Part shown: piece after piece, positions 50,684 through 59,993 of the stretch
Numbering within the stretch: the first letter of the stretch is position 1
Layout of the letters: every line of letters starts with the position of its first letter
NCBI GenBank assembly: GCA_024280455.1
Contig: JAJRQC010000023.1
Coordinates: forward strand, 1-64,000
Length of the DNA: 64,000 nt
Reading direction: 5' to 3'
Origin: Deltaproteobacteria bacterium
Lineage (GTDB): Bacteria; Desulfobacterota; Desulfobulbia; Desulfobulbales; Desulfobulbaceae
Made by a program: the position numbers and the translations under genes
Notes under the pieces: generated by a model
Told to the model about the DNA's origin: nothing
Database searches by the model: none
Seen by the model: the letters and a program-made list of their open reading frames with translations, nothing else

Positions 50684-52747
50684 ATGCAGGACGTACAACA
50701 AATCAGGAATACGGTTATTCTCGGACATGGCAACAGTGGAAAAACCACTCTGGCAGATGCCCTGCTTTTTACTGCAGGGGCTGTGAACCGGCTTGGCAAG
50801 GTGGATGACGGATCATCGGTAATGGATTTTGAGCCTGAGGAAATCAAACGACAGGTTTCGATCAGTACAGGGTTCAATCATCTGAACTGGCAGAAAAAGG
50901 AGGTTTTTCTCAGTGATACGCCTGGAGACGACAACTTCGTCAACGAGACAAAGTTTGCCGTGCAGGTTGCCGACAGTGCTATCCTGACAGTCGGAGCGGT
51001 CCTTGGCGTGCGCAGCCAGACCGAACGGTTTGTCGATTTTGTTGAGGATCGCAAGCTTCCCTGCCTGATCTGTATCACCAAGATGGACCGTGAGCGGGCC
51101 AATTTCCAGAAAACAGTCGATGAAATTAAAGAAAATTTTGATCTGAACCCGGTCATTCTCTACCTGCCTATCGGTGCGGAAGACAGGTTTGAAGGCGTTG
51201 TCGATATTGCCGGCAACACGGGTTTGTTTTTTGCCGCCGACGGAAGCGGTAAGGTCACAAAAGGCGATGTTCCTGCAGGCATGGAGGATGAGGTCGCAAC
51301 CCTTCGCGAAAGCCTGATGGAATATGTGGCTGAAACCGATGACGATTTGATCGAGAAGTTTCTTGAGGAGGGTGAACTCAGCCCTGATGAGTTGGCTTCC
51401 GGTCTGGCTGTTGCCGTACGAGAGGCAAAAATTGCTCCGGTTTGCGCCGTTGCCGCATTAAAAAATGCCGGGACCAGCGTGCTTCTTGATACCATTGTCG
51501 ATGTTTTGCCTTCTCCTGACCAACGTCCTGCCATCGTCGGTACGGATCCCCAGGGAGAACTGGTTGAACGCAGGGCTTCAACTGATGAGCCTTTCTCGGC
51601 CCAGGTCTTCAAGACCATGGCTGATCCTTTTGCCGGCCGGTTAACAATTTTCCGGGTCTATTCCGGTACCCTGTCCGGTGATACATTTTACAATGCCAGC
51701 AAAGAGACCAGTGAACGATTCGGGCACCTGTTCATTCTGGAAGGTAAGGAACAGAAACAGGTCAAGCAGGCGGTCCCCGGGATGATCGTTGCGGTGGCCA
51801 AACTCAAGGAAACCGTGACTGGTGATACCCTCTGCGACGAGAGTCATCCTGTTGTCTATGATGCTCTTGAGCCCATGGCTCCCGTTATTTCCTATGCGGT
51901 CAGCGCGAAAAAGGGTGATGAGGAAAAACTGTTTTCTTCAATTACCCGTATGCTTGATGAAGATCTTACCCTGCAGCTGACCAGGGAACAGCAAACCCAT
52001 GAAATCTTGATTTCCGGAGTGGGTCAGGTTCATCTTGAGGCCGTCGGCGACAAGATGAAGCGGAAATTCGGTGTGGAAATGGAACTGCGCCTGCCCAAGG
52101 TACCGTATCGAGAAACTATCAAGGATTCCGTCACCGTTCAGGGCAAGCATAAAAAACAATCCGGAGGGCGTGGCCAGTATGGGGATTGCACCATTGAAAT
52201 GTCACCTCTTCCCAGAGGTGAGGGCTTTGAGTTCGTCGATTCCATTGTCGGCGGCGTCATTCCCCAGCAGTATCGTCCCGCGGTCGAGAAAGGCATAATT
52301 GAGGCCATGGAAAAGGGCGTTATTGCCGGCTATCCCTTTGTTGATGTCAAGATCAACCTGATAGACGGCTCTTACCACAATGTGGATTCTTCTGAGATGG
52401 CGTTCAAGATTGCCGGCTCTCTGGCCTTTAAAAAGGGGGTTGAAGATGCTAAACCCGTTTTGCTGGAACCTATCTTTGAACTTGAAGTCATGGTGGACAA
52501 GGAACATGTCGGCGACGTGATGGGAGACCTGAACAGTCGCCGGGGTAAAGTGCTTGGCATGGATGCAACCGAAAAATATGAAGTGGTCAAAGCCCATGTT
52601 CCCCAATCCGAGATTCTTCTCTATGCCCCGGATTTGACCTCGATGACCGGTGGCAGGGGGGCCTTTACGGTGCGGTTCTCCCATTATGAAGAAGTGCCGT
52701 CCCAGCTTATGGAAAAAATTATCGTCCAGCATGAAAGTGAAGGGTGA
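50684..52747 (+). CDS. Elongation factor G-like GTPase with altered switch II
   Basis: A 687-aa translational GTPase with all five EF-G domains. The P-loop is GHGNSGKT (usually GHVDAGKT). The G3 motif is DTPGDDNF at residues 78-85, where Asp82 occupies the place of the catalytic His of EF-G (DTPGHVDF). G4 is ITKMDRE. Domain IV has the GGRGQYGDC strand and ends in TGGRGAFTVRFSHYEEVP. It resembles the EF-G-like/EF-G-2 group rather than the housekeeping FusA, and it is not in a str operon. ATG 50684 has GGAGG 6 nt upstream. TGA overlaps the mog ATG (TGATG), linking the two genes translationally. Confidence 0.85.
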   Translation: MQDVQQIRNTVILGHGNSGKTTLADALLFTAGAVNRLGKVDDGSSVMDFEPEEIKRQVSISTGFNHLNWQKKEVFLSDTPGDDNFVNETKFAVQVADSAILTVGAVLGVRSQTERFVDFVEDRKLPCLICITKMDRERANFQKTVDEIKENFDLNPVILYLPIGAEDRFEGVVDIAGNTGLFFAADGSGKVTKGDVPAGMEDEVATLRESLMEYVAETDDDLIEKFLEEGELSPDELASGLAVAVREAKIAPVCAVAALKNAGTSVLLDTIVDVLPSPDQRPAIVGTDPQGELVERRASTDEPFSAQVFKTMADPFAGRLTIFRVYSGTLSGDTFYNASKETSERFGHLFILEGKEQKQVKQAVPGMIVAVAKLKETVTGDTLCDESHPVVYDALEPMAPVISYAVSAKKGDEEKLFSSITRMLDEDLTLQLTREQQTHEILISGVGQVHLEAVGDKMKRKFGVEMELRLPKVPYRETIKDSVTVQGKHKKQSGGRGQYGDCTIEMSPLPRGEGFEFVDSIVGGVIPQQYRPAVEKGIIEAMEKGVIAGYPFVDVKINLIDGSYHNVDSSEMAFKIAGSLAFKKGVEDAKPVLLEPIFELEVMVDKEHVGDVMGDLNSRRGKVLGMDATEKYEVVKAHVPQSEILLYAPDLTSMTGGRGAFTVRFSHYEEVPSQLMEKIIVQHESEG

Positions 52748-53250
52748 TGGGTGAATATACGGTCGGTGTACTCACCTTGAGTGATAAGGGGGCCCGTGGA
52801 GAGCGCGAAGATACCAGCGGCGTCATGCTTAAGGAGCTGTTTGCCGGCCTGGAAGGGTACACCGTTGCGCTTTACCTGGTTATCGCCGACAATCAGTCAC
52901 TTATCAGTGCTACCTTGACCCGGTGGGTGGATGAGAACAATATTGATCTTATCATCACCACCGGAGGAACCGGTGTTTCACCCAGTGATCAGACCCCGGA
53001 GGCAACCAGAGCGGTCATTGATCGGCAGGTTCCCGGTCTTGCCGAGGCCATGCGGCAGGCAAGTCTGACCAAAACCGTGCAGGCCGTCTGGTCGCGTGGG
53101 ATAGCAGGGATACGGAGGCAGAGTCTGATTATAAATCTGCCCGGCAGTGAGAAGGCGGCAAAGGAAAATATAGAGGCAATACTGCCCGCCTTATCCCATG
53201 GACTGTATAAACTCAAAGGCGGCGCCGCCGATTGCGGGGTCAGTGTCTGA
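52747..53250 (+). CDS. mog: Molybdopterin adenylyltransferase-type protein (Mog/MoaB family)
   Basis: A 167-aa cytoplasmic enzyme of molybdenum cofactor synthesis; Mog adenylates molybdopterin before metal insertion. Motifs are VGVLTLSDKGARGEREDTSG near the N-terminus and the signature IDLIITTGGTGVSPSDQTPEATRAVIDR (about residues 60-87). It ends with PGSEKAAKENIEAILPALSHGL. The start ATG 52747 overlaps the upstream TGA. MoaB is the alternative assignment; the family fold does not separate them with certainty. Confidence 0.88.
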   Translation: MGEYTVGVLTLSDKGARGEREDTSGVMLKELFAGLEGYTVALYLVIADNQSLISATLTRWVDENNIDLIITTGGTGVSPSDQTPEATRAVIDRQVPGLAEAMRQASLTKTVQAVWSRGIAGIRRQSLIINLPGSEKAAKENIEAILPALSHGLYKLKGGAADCGVSV

Positions 53251-53285
53251 AACATCAGCTTGATTCCGTTCAATGCTCAAAATAA

Positions 53286-53324
53286 AACAGCGCCTACATT
53301 CCCTCAAGGAATGACGGCGCTGTT
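53286..53324. terminator. Convergent hairpin terminator between mog and purM
   Basis: ACAGCGCC and GGCGCTGT enclose a second stem (ATTCC/GGAAT). It is A-rich before and T-containing after, so it may serve both converging genes. Confidence 0.65.
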
Positions 53325-53356
53325 GTGTCTTAACCTTTCCGTATCAGGATCTTTTT

Positions 53357-54415
53357 TTACAATCCCTCAATGACGACCCTTTCCTCATCGTCACCTGCTC
53401 CTGCGACGATTTCACCGATGAGAAACGGCGTTTCCCCAAGGGCGGTAAACTGCTGCATGATATCTTCCACCTCATTTTCAGGGACCAGGGCCATCATGCC
53501 GATACCCATGTTAAAGGTTCGGTACATCTCCTCTTCAGGCACGTCGCCGTTTTTCTGCAGAAAGGGAAAAACAGGCGGGATATCCCAGGAACCGGCATGG
53601 ATGATCGCCTTGCAGCCACCGGGCAGGATTCTCGGGACATTATCGATAAACCCTCCGCCGGTATTGTGGATAAGGCCGTTAATCGTGAAATTGCGGAGCA
53701 CTTTAAGCACACTTTCCACATAAATTCTTGTCGGCTTGAGCAGCTCTTCACCAACTGTACAGCCGAGCTCAGCCACCTGATCGTTGACCCCCAGGCCAAG
53801 TTCCTCAAAAACTATTTTGCGAACCAGGGAGTAACCGTTTGAATGCAGTCCCGATGAGGCCAGGCCGATAATTTTATTGCCGACCCGGATGTCACTGCCG
53901 TCTATGATTCCATTGCGCTCTCCGATGCCGACAACAAACCCGGCTAGATCGTAATCACCGGGTTGATACAGACCCGGCATTTCAGCAGTTTCCCCACCGA
54001 TTAAAGCACAGCCGGAAATTTTGCAGCCCTGGGCAATTCCACGAACCACCTCGGTGGCAACATCAAGGTCCAGGCGCGAGACTGCAAAGTAGTCCAGGAA
54101 AAATAGAGGTTTCGCTCCGCTGACCACAACGTCGTTGACGCACATGGCAACCAGATCAATGCCGATGGTGTCATGTTTGTTGCAGAGTATGGCAACGTTG
54201 AGTTTAGTGCCGACTCCATCGGTCGAAGAGATGAGAACCGGATCTTCATAGCCGGCATTACCGATTGCAAACATCCCGGAAAAGCCACCAATATCGTTGA
54301 GTACCCCACGACCATGGGTTTCAGCAACCAGCCCTTTGATTCGGGAGACAAATTCGTTGCCTTTGTCGATGTCGACACCGGCGTGAGAGTATTTAGAGGC
54401 TTTTGTTTGATCCAT
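53357..54415 (-). CDS. purM: Phosphoribosylformylglycinamidine cyclo-ligase
   Basis: A 352-aa AIR synthetase, fifth step of purine synthesis, closing the imidazole ring with ATP. Motifs are KYSHAGVDIDKGNEFVSRIK, LISSTDGVGTKLNVA, MCVNDVVVSGAKPLFFLDYFA, LIGGETAEMPGLY and GLIHNTGGGFIDNVPRILP. The start is taken at ATG 54415 (MDQTKAS) by family comparison; the upstream in-frame extension is not conserved and no good ribosome site is visible for either. Confidence 0.95.
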   Translation of the reverse strand: MDQTKASKYSHAGVDIDKGNEFVSRIKGLVAETHGRGVLNDIGGFSGMFAIGNAGYEDPVLISSTDGVGTKLNVAILCNKHDTIGIDLVAMCVNDVVVSGAKPLFFLDYFAVSRLDLDVATEVVRGIAQGCKISGCALIGGETAEMPGLYQPGDYDLAGFVVGIGERNGIIDGSDIRVGNKIIGLASSGLHSNGYSLVRKIVFEELGLGVNDQVAELGCTVGEELLKPTRIYVESVLKVLRNFTINGLIHNTGGGFIDNVPRILPGGCKAIIHAGSWDIPPVFPFLQKNGDVPEEEMYRTFNMGIGMMALVPENEVEDIMQQFTALGETPFLIGEIVAGAGDDEERVVIEGL

Positions 54416-54801
54416 GTCGATAGGAATGCACGTTGGAATTATTTTTATTGTGGTACAAGGCGACCTATTCTGCATTGTCGCCATTGAGATTTGCTTTGAG
54501 GCTGCCTTGACTCTATCCGGGAACAAGAATGTATTCTATTGCAGACCAGATTGGTGAGCCCGAAGTCTGCGCTTTTCTGCGAAAATTCGAAGATGCCGTT
54601 TTTGAATGGCTATAGTTTACTTTTTTTTGTTCTGTATTGTCAATATGTTTGTCTGATTTATGTTACCATCCGGACACGCTGCACTTAGTATAGCGTATAT
54701 AGCTTCTCTGTGAAGGAGTGTAAGATTCCACAGATAATGAAAAAACAACCGTCTGATTCTGCAACGTTGCAGGCCTCTTTTCGTTCTGGTAGAGTGCCGC
54801 C
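54416..54801. other. Divergent intergenic region purM / DUF2065
   Basis: No gene of convincing size. It contains one instance of the mini-motif (CGAAGTCTGCGCTTTTC, 54561-54577). A 22-codon frame (54737-54805) overlaps the DUF2065 start, but its reality is doubtful. Confidence 0.45.
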
Positions 54802-55002
54802 ATGAAACTTCTTCTTACACTTATCGGTCTGGTTTTTATCTTTGAAGGATTGCCCTATGTGGTATCTCCTGAAGCTATGCAGCGCTGGCTCAGGCAGCTT
54901 TTGGAAATGCGGCCTGGACAGCTCCGTTTTATGGGTCTTGTCGCCATGGGTTTTGGCTTTTTTCTCTGCTATATTACTCAGAAGTCCGGTATGTTCCAGT
55001 AG
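54802..55002 (+). CDS. DUF2065 (YjeT-like) small membrane protein
   Basis: A 66-aa protein made of two hydrophobic helices joined by a basic amphipathic loop: KLLLTLIGLVFIFEGLPYVVSPE, WLRQLLEMRPGQLRFMGL, VAMGFGFFLCYI. This is the DUF2065 pattern. Its function is unknown; in several Proteobacteria relatives lie near hflKC. Here it stands between purM (divergent) and mgtE. Confidence 0.88.
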   Translation: MKLLLTLIGLVFIFEGLPYVVSPEAMQRWLRQLLEMRPGQLRFMGLVAMGFGFFLCYITQKSGMFQ

Positions 55003-55197
55003 AATTTTATTTTCTCCGGTTTCCATTATCGGCTGCAGGCCACCCGTTAGGCCTCTGATCATTCCAGCTGCAGTATTGTTCATCTTTTCCGGTTCCAGGC
55101 AAGACTTCTCTTGCGGCAATTGATTGAGTTGGGTATTTTTAAAAGTTTTGTTTTGAAAAGATTTGTTCAGGGCATCACAATCCCAGGGGATACACCT

Positions 55198-56580
55198 ATG
55201 GAAAAGACACCGAAAAGAGAGATGATAGGTATTGAGGGCAAGGTCCTTCTTGATACTCTCAGACGCCTGCATCGACGTGGTGCTACCGAGAACATTAAAA
55301 AACTCATAAGTAAAACCCATCCGGCCGATCTGGCCTGGGTCTTCAGATCACTTAACTCCGGCGAGCAGAACGATATATTCCAGATTATCGCCCAGACCGA
55401 TATGGTTGCCGATTTCTTAAGTGAACTCGACACCTCCATAATGGTTGATCTGGTTGATGATCTGTCGGCCAGCTTTATGGCCGGTGTCGTCACCCGGATG
55501 GCTTCCGATGATGCGGCCGATCTACTTGAAGCACTGCCTGAAGAGATCGCCCATGACATTCGTACCCACATGGAGGCCGACGACCGTCATGAGGTCGAGG
55601 AGCTACTCAAATATGACCCGCAGACCGCCGGTGGTATCATGTCGCCGGATTTCATGTATCTTGATGAGGATCTCACCGTTGAGGAGGCCATAAAAAAGGT
55701 TCAGAAACGCAGTGAAGAAAAAGAAATGGTGTTCTATCTTTACATCACTCATGGCGACGGTCAACTGACCGGGGTGCTCTCTCTGCGTGAACTGCTGCTC
55801 CATCCCATGCATCGGCAGTTGAAAAACATCATGAACGCCAATGTCATCTCGGTGACCACGGATACGGACCAGGAAGAAGTGGCCCATGTCGTCTCTCAGT
55901 ATAATATGCTGGCGGTTCCGGTTGTGGATGCCACCTTTAAACTGGTCGGGATCGTTACCGTTGATGATATTATTGATGTTCTGCGGGAAGAGGCCACCGA
56001 AGATTTTCTGCAGATGGCCGGGGCCGGTAAGGAGCAGGAAATTCTTTTAAAGCCGCTCCATAAAAAAATTATGCTGCGGGCACCCTGGCTGCTGGCCTCC
56101 TGGGTCGGGGGGGTCGGAGCCATGTTTATCATTAACTCGTTTTCCTACGAACTCAAGCAGGTTCTTGCCCTGGCATCATTTATCCCTGTTATTGCCGGTA
56201 TGGGCGGCAACATTGCCACCCAGTCCAGTACGATTATTGTCCGCGGCCTGGCAACCGGCCGGGTGAACACGAATCAGTTTTTTAAAGTTGTGGGTAAAGA
56301 GTTTGTGGTCGGGATCGTTCTGGGGTCCTTTTTCGGCCTTCTTCTCGGCATACTAGCATTTTTCAGCTATCACACCCCGATCTATCTTGGCCTGGTGGTC
56401 GGACTCTCCGTTTTTCTGGTCATGATCATGGCCGCCACGGTCGGAACCTTTGTCCCCATGATCCTGAAACGATTCAACGTCGATGCCGCCGTTGCCACCG
56501 GCCCCTTTATTACCACAACCATCGATGTCCTCGGAGTTTCCCTGTATTTTGCCATAGCCAAGTTTTTCCTTCATTTATAA
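55198..56580 (+). CDS. mgtE: MgtE-type magnesium transporter
   Basis: A 460-aa Mg2+ channel/transporter. The N-terminal helical domain (HPADLAWVFRSL, DDAADLLEALPEE) is followed by tandem CBS domains (about residues 140-265), which bind cytoplasmic Mg2+ and gate the pore. The connecting helix leads to five transmembrane helices with the pore sequence VIAGMGGNIATQSSTIIVRGLATG (about 330-353) and the C-terminal DVLGVSLYFAIA. I chose ATG 55198 (AGGGGA upstream); the frame is open back to 55111 without conserved residues. Confidence 0.94.
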   Translation: MEKTPKREMIGIEGKVLLDTLRRLHRRGATENIKKLISKTHPADLAWVFRSLNSGEQNDIFQIIAQTDMVADFLSELDTSIMVDLVDDLSASFMAGVVTRMASDDAADLLEALPEEIAHDIRTHMEADDRHEVEELLKYDPQTAGGIMSPDFMYLDEDLTVEEAIKKVQKRSEEKEMVFYLYITHGDGQLTGVLSLRELLLHPMHRQLKNIMNANVISVTTDTDQEEVAHVVSQYNMLAVPVVDATFKLVGIVTVDDIIDVLREEATEDFLQMAGAGKEQEILLKPLHKKIMLRAPWLLASWVGGVGAMFIINSFSYELKQVLALASFIPVIAGMGGNIATQSSTIIVRGLATGRVNTNQFFKVVGKEFVVGIVLGSFFGLLLGILAFFSYHTPIYLGLVVGLSVFLVMIMAATVGTFVPMILKRFNVDAAVATGPFITTTIDVLGVSLYFAIAKFFLHL

Positions 56581-56590
56581 GCAGGTTTTT

Positions 56591-57709
56591 ATGTCTTTTT
56601 TTCGTTTGCCCTCTGCCGGAAGGGTCAATCCTATACTGCTATACCTTATCCTCGGCCTTGGCGGCTGGTTGCTGTACCAGACCTTTCAGCCCGGTCTGCT
56701 GGACCCTGATGCCGCCCCCAGGGCGATTGTAGCACGAGGCATTCTGGCAGAAGATGAACAGAACACCATTGAGGTCTTTAAAAACACAGCACCCTCGGTG
56801 GTCTATATCACTTCAATTTCCGTTCGCCGAAATCTGTTTAATCTCAATGTTTATGAAATACCGCAGGGCACCGGTTCTGGGTTTGTGTGGGATAAGCAGG
56901 GCCGTATCGTCACAAACTATCATGTGATTTCCGATGCTAACCGGCTGGAGGTGACTCTGGCCGACCATTCAACCTGGAAAGCGGTTCTGGTCGGCGTTGC
57001 TCCGGATCGTGATATTGCGGTTCTGCAGATTTCCGCTCCTAAACACAAACTGTTTCCCCTGGCAATCGGCAATTCCGATGATCTCCAGGTCGGACAGAAA
57101 GTCTTTGCCATCGGCACCCCCTTTGGACTTGACCAGACCCTGACCACCGGTATCGTCAGTGCGCTTGGCCGCGAGATTAAGTCGGTGACTGGAAGAACTA
57201 TTCAGGATGTGATTCAAACCGATGCCGCCATCAATCCCGGCAACTCGGGCGGGCCGCTGCTGGACAGTGCAGGGCTGCTGATCGGGGTGAACACCGCAAT
57301 TTACAGCCCCTCCGGCGGCAGTTCAGGGATTGGGTTTGCCGTTCCTGTTCATGAGGTCAACCGGGTGGTTCCCCAGGTGATCCGTCATGGCCGTGTGATC
57401 AGGCCCGGACTCGGGATCAGCCTGGCTCCGCCGAAACTTGCCGGTGAATTCAACCTTCCGGGAGTGCTTATCCTTAATGTCCAGCCCGGTTCAACGGCAG
57501 ATAAGGCAGGCTTGCGCGGTACCCGGCAGGTTCGTGGCGGCATGGTGCTGGGAGACAGTATTTTTGCGGTCAATGGAAAGCCTGTTGCTGATTATAATGC
57601 CCTGCGTGATGCACTTGAACAGTATCAGATTGGTGAGTCCGTCAGTTTGACAGTGCTCAGGGACGGTGAAGAGGTGACCGTAACAGTGACCCTGGAAGCC
57701 ATGGAGTAA
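56591..57709 (+). CDS. HtrA/DegS-like serine protease
   Basis: A 372-aa periplasmic trypsin-fold protease held by one N-terminal membrane helix (ILLYLILGLGGWLLYQTF). The catalytic triad is His in IVTNYHVI (about residue 113), Asp in DRDIAVLQ (about 143) and Ser in INPGNSGGPLLD (about 219). A single PDZ domain follows (about 260-370). One PDZ and a membrane anchor resemble DegS more than DegP, so regulated cleavage is possible. It starts 10 nt after mgtE and its TAA shares a base with the ATG of the next small gene. Confidence 0.92.
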   Translation: MSFFRLPSAGRVNPILLYLILGLGGWLLYQTFQPGLLDPDAAPRAIVARGILAEDEQNTIEVFKNTAPSVVYITSISVRRNLFNLNVYEIPQGTGSGFVWDKQGRIVTNYHVISDANRLEVTLADHSTWKAVLVGVAPDRDIAVLQISAPKHKLFPLAIGNSDDLQVGQKVFAIGTPFGLDQTLTTGIVSALGREIKSVTGRTIQDVIQTDAAINPGNSGGPLLDSAGLLIGVNTAIYSPSGGSSGIGFAVPVHEVNRVVPQVIRHGRVIRPGLGISLAPPKLAGEFNLPGVLILNVQPGSTADKAGLRGTRQVRGGMVLGDSIFAVNGKPVADYNALRDALEQYQIGESVSLTVLRDGEEVTVTVTLEAME

Positions 57710-57888
57710 TGAACCCGCCGCGGCTCAAGCGGACGTCTATCAACAAAGAGACCGGTATGAAGAAGAGAAGGCTGTTTTTTGTTTTCGGGGTGCTGCTTGC
57801 AGCGTATCTGTACTTTTATGTTGACGCTCAGTATTCAAAACAGCTGTCAACTCCTCAGGAGCAGGGGAGTCCTGACTCCAGGGAATAA
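57709..57888 (+). CDS. 59-aa single-span membrane protein coupled to the HtrA gene
   Basis: ATG 57709 overlaps the protease stop (TAATG), with GGAG 2-6 nt before it. The first 23 residues are polar and basic, ending in MKKRRL; then FFVFGVLLAAYLYFYV forms one helix and a polar tail of about 20 residues (ending SPDSRE) would face the periplasm. The coupling to the protease gene suggests a partner or regulator. I do not recognise a family. A start at the internal ATG (57757, MKKRRL) would give 43 aa. Confidence 0.55.
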   Translation: MNPPRLKRTSINKETGMKKRRLFFVFGVLLAAYLYFYVDAQYSKQLSTPQEQGSPDSRE

Positions 57889-58127
57889 TTCAATATGCCG
57901 TCTCTCTCCTCTCGTTGCAAGATATATTGGATTATTGTATAAAGTACGGGTTGTTGTCTGCCACGATGTGGTTGTCCGGAACTGTAGTTGCTGTCGCCGT
58001 GAGTTGTTTTGAGACCCTCACAAGATGAACAGTTTTCCAGGGGGGGAGACGTGGATATCTTTGCAGACTGTTGAATGCTGGTACGTTCAAACGGAAAAAT
58101 ACGATCATACAGACAAGGTGTTGCCCC

Positions 58128-59879
58128 ATGGATAAAAAAATCATCACAATGAAAGACTGCTTTAAGCATTATACCTATGATCAGGATAAGGCCTGTACGC
58201 CGGAAGAGACCGTGGAACGTTTTAATGCACGCCTTAAGGAGCAGAAACTTGATGTCTTGAAAGAGGTAAAGCGCATCGACAACGGCCGGCTGGATATTCC
58301 TGTATATTTCAGCGTCTGCGGCAAGGATGCCCTGGAAACCATCGGCAATAAAAAACAGATGGGTAAGGGCTCGACCCCGGAGCAGTCCAGGGCCTCGGCC
58401 TGTATGGAGCTGGCCGAGCGCTTCAGCTTTTTTGCCTTCATGAAGAATCCCGATAACTTCATCCATGATACGTATGCCGGGGTCAAGGCTGCGGGATATC
58501 CGGTCCTGCCCCTGGAAAAATGGCTGGCCTCAGTCCATGATGAGAACACCAGCGAGGAGACCCTGGAGAAGTTGATAGAGGATCTTCCCATCCAGTGGGT
58601 GTGGGCCAATAATCTCACCCGCAACGAAGAGACCCTGATGCCTTTTTCCTGGTTTTATGCCATTAACGAGTTTAACGGACCTTCCGCCGGCAACACCTAC
58701 GAAGAGGCGGTGAGTCAGGGCGTGGCTGAGATTGTTGAACGTCATGTCTGTGCCGTAGTCAGCTATGAAGAAAAGAAGACACCAAGCATTGATCCGGCTT
58801 CGGTCAAAGATCCGGTTGCCCGTGAACTTATCGAAAAGTTCACCAGCAACGGAATTGAGGTCTATCTTAATGATTTTTCCCTGGATACGGGCATTCCCAC
58901 CGTGGCAGCGCTTTGTATCGATCCTGCCACCTTTCCTGATGAAAGCGAGATTGTCTATACCGCCGGGACCACCCCTAACCCTGAAAAAGCCCTGATCCGA
59001 GCCCTTACCGAGGTGGCCCAGCTGGCCGGTGATTTTAATTCCGCTTCCAATTATGTAGCCAGCGGTCTGCCCAAACCTCTGTCCCTGAATGAGGTCCCCT
59101 ATATTACCAATCCCGGCATGACTGTTGCCATTGATGAGCTTCCGGATTTAACCGATGATAATATCAAGGTGGAAAATGAGAGATGTCTTGCCGCCTTGAA
59201 ACGGCTTGATCTTGATGTCTTTGTGGTTGATGTGGCGCACCCGACGCTTAAGATTCCCGCCATCTACACTATTGTCCCGGGCTGTCATTTCAGGGAACGA
59301 TCCCGAATCAGTAATGTCGGGCTCTTTGCAGCCAAGCTGGTCAGTGAACGTATTAAAGATCCCGAGTCCTGTGTTCAGCAGCTCCGGCAGATGCAGAAGA
59401 TTCTGCCGGATGCCTATTACCTGGAATTTTACCTGGGCAGAAATCTCATCAACCTGGGGTTGCTTGATGAGGCCCTGGTTCATCTGGAACGAGCATTAAC
59501 CTTGAATCCGGAGGAGGAAGATATCCCCTATATTTATTCGTACCTGGGCGATACCCTCAAGAATCTTGGCCGATATGAAGAGGCCATTGCGGCCATTGAA
59601 AAGGGACGTAAGCTTGATGATGAACGACCTGATTTTCACAATATTCTCGGCGTCTGTTATTTCAAACTTGAGCGCCATGAAGAGGCCATTGAACGGTTTC
59701 ACCGTGCTGTTTACCTCCACCCCTCATCCGCTATTGATTATGCCAACCTTGGGGTGAATTACCGTAAAGTCGGCAACAATGAGGAGGCTGTAAAGTTTCT
59801 GGCCCTGGCCCTCTCCCTTGACTCGGGTATTGATTTTGCCGCAACGCAGCTTGCTGAACTGCAGGACGAGGCACGGTAA
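58128..59879 (+). CDS. YcaO-domain protein with C-terminal TPR repeats
   Basis: A 583-aa cytoplasmic protein. Residues about 1-420 form a YcaO domain: the ATP-binding stretches SRASACMELAERFSFFAF, AVSQGVAEIVERHVCAV and NPEKALIRALTEVAQLAGDF are recognisable. The rest is TPR repeats (YYLEFYLGRNLINLGLLDEALVHLERAL, YSYLGDTLKNLGRYEEAIAAIEKG, HNILGVCYFKLERHEEAIERFHRAV, YANLGVNYRKVGNNEEAVKFL) in place of the usual Pro-rich YcaO tail. YcaO enzymes activate amide carbonyls with ATP, making azolines, amidines or thioamides. No precursor peptide or TfuA/E1 gene is near. ATG 58128 has AAGGTG 8 nt upstream. It faces two rhodanese genes across a shared terminator. Confidence 0.88.
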   Translation: MDKKIITMKDCFKHYTYDQDKACTPEETVERFNARLKEQKLDVLKEVKRIDNGRLDIPVYFSVCGKDALETIGNKKQMGKGSTPEQSRASACMELAERFSFFAFMKNPDNFIHDTYAGVKAAGYPVLPLEKWLASVHDENTSEETLEKLIEDLPIQWVWANNLTRNEETLMPFSWFYAINEFNGPSAGNTYEEAVSQGVAEIVERHVCAVVSYEEKKTPSIDPASVKDPVARELIEKFTSNGIEVYLNDFSLDTGIPTVAALCIDPATFPDESEIVYTAGTTPNPEKALIRALTEVAQLAGDFNSASNYVASGLPKPLSLNEVPYITNPGMTVAIDELPDLTDDNIKVENERCLAALKRLDLDVFVVDVAHPTLKIPAIYTIVPGCHFRERSRISNVGLFAAKLVSERIKDPESCVQQLRQMQKILPDAYYLEFYLGRNLINLGLLDEALVHLERALTLNPEEEDIPYIYSYLGDTLKNLGRYEEAIAAIEKGRKLDDERPDFHNILGVCYFKLERHEEAIERFHRAVYLHPSSAIDYANLGVNYRKVGNNEEAVKFLALALSLDSGIDFAATQLAELQDEAR

Positions 59880-59908
59880 GTTTAATCAGGGAGCCCTTCT
59901 TTAAGGAC

Positions 59909-59947
59909 AAAAAAAAAAGAGACGGGAATTCCCGTCTCTTTTTTTTT
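59909..59947. terminator. Perfect bidirectional rho-independent terminator
   Basis: Ten A, then GAGACGGGAATTCCCGTCTC, then nine T: a perfect palindrome with U-runs for both directions. It ends the YcaO gene and the minus-strand rhodanese operon. Confidence 0.95.
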
Positions 59948-59993
59948 GTGGAAAAATGCTCAGCCAACAGGCTGTTTCAGATTATTTTTATTT

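Noticed and set aside
54737-54805. 22-codon frame overlapping the DUF2065 start
   Set aside because: Too short, no ribosome site and no recognisable features.
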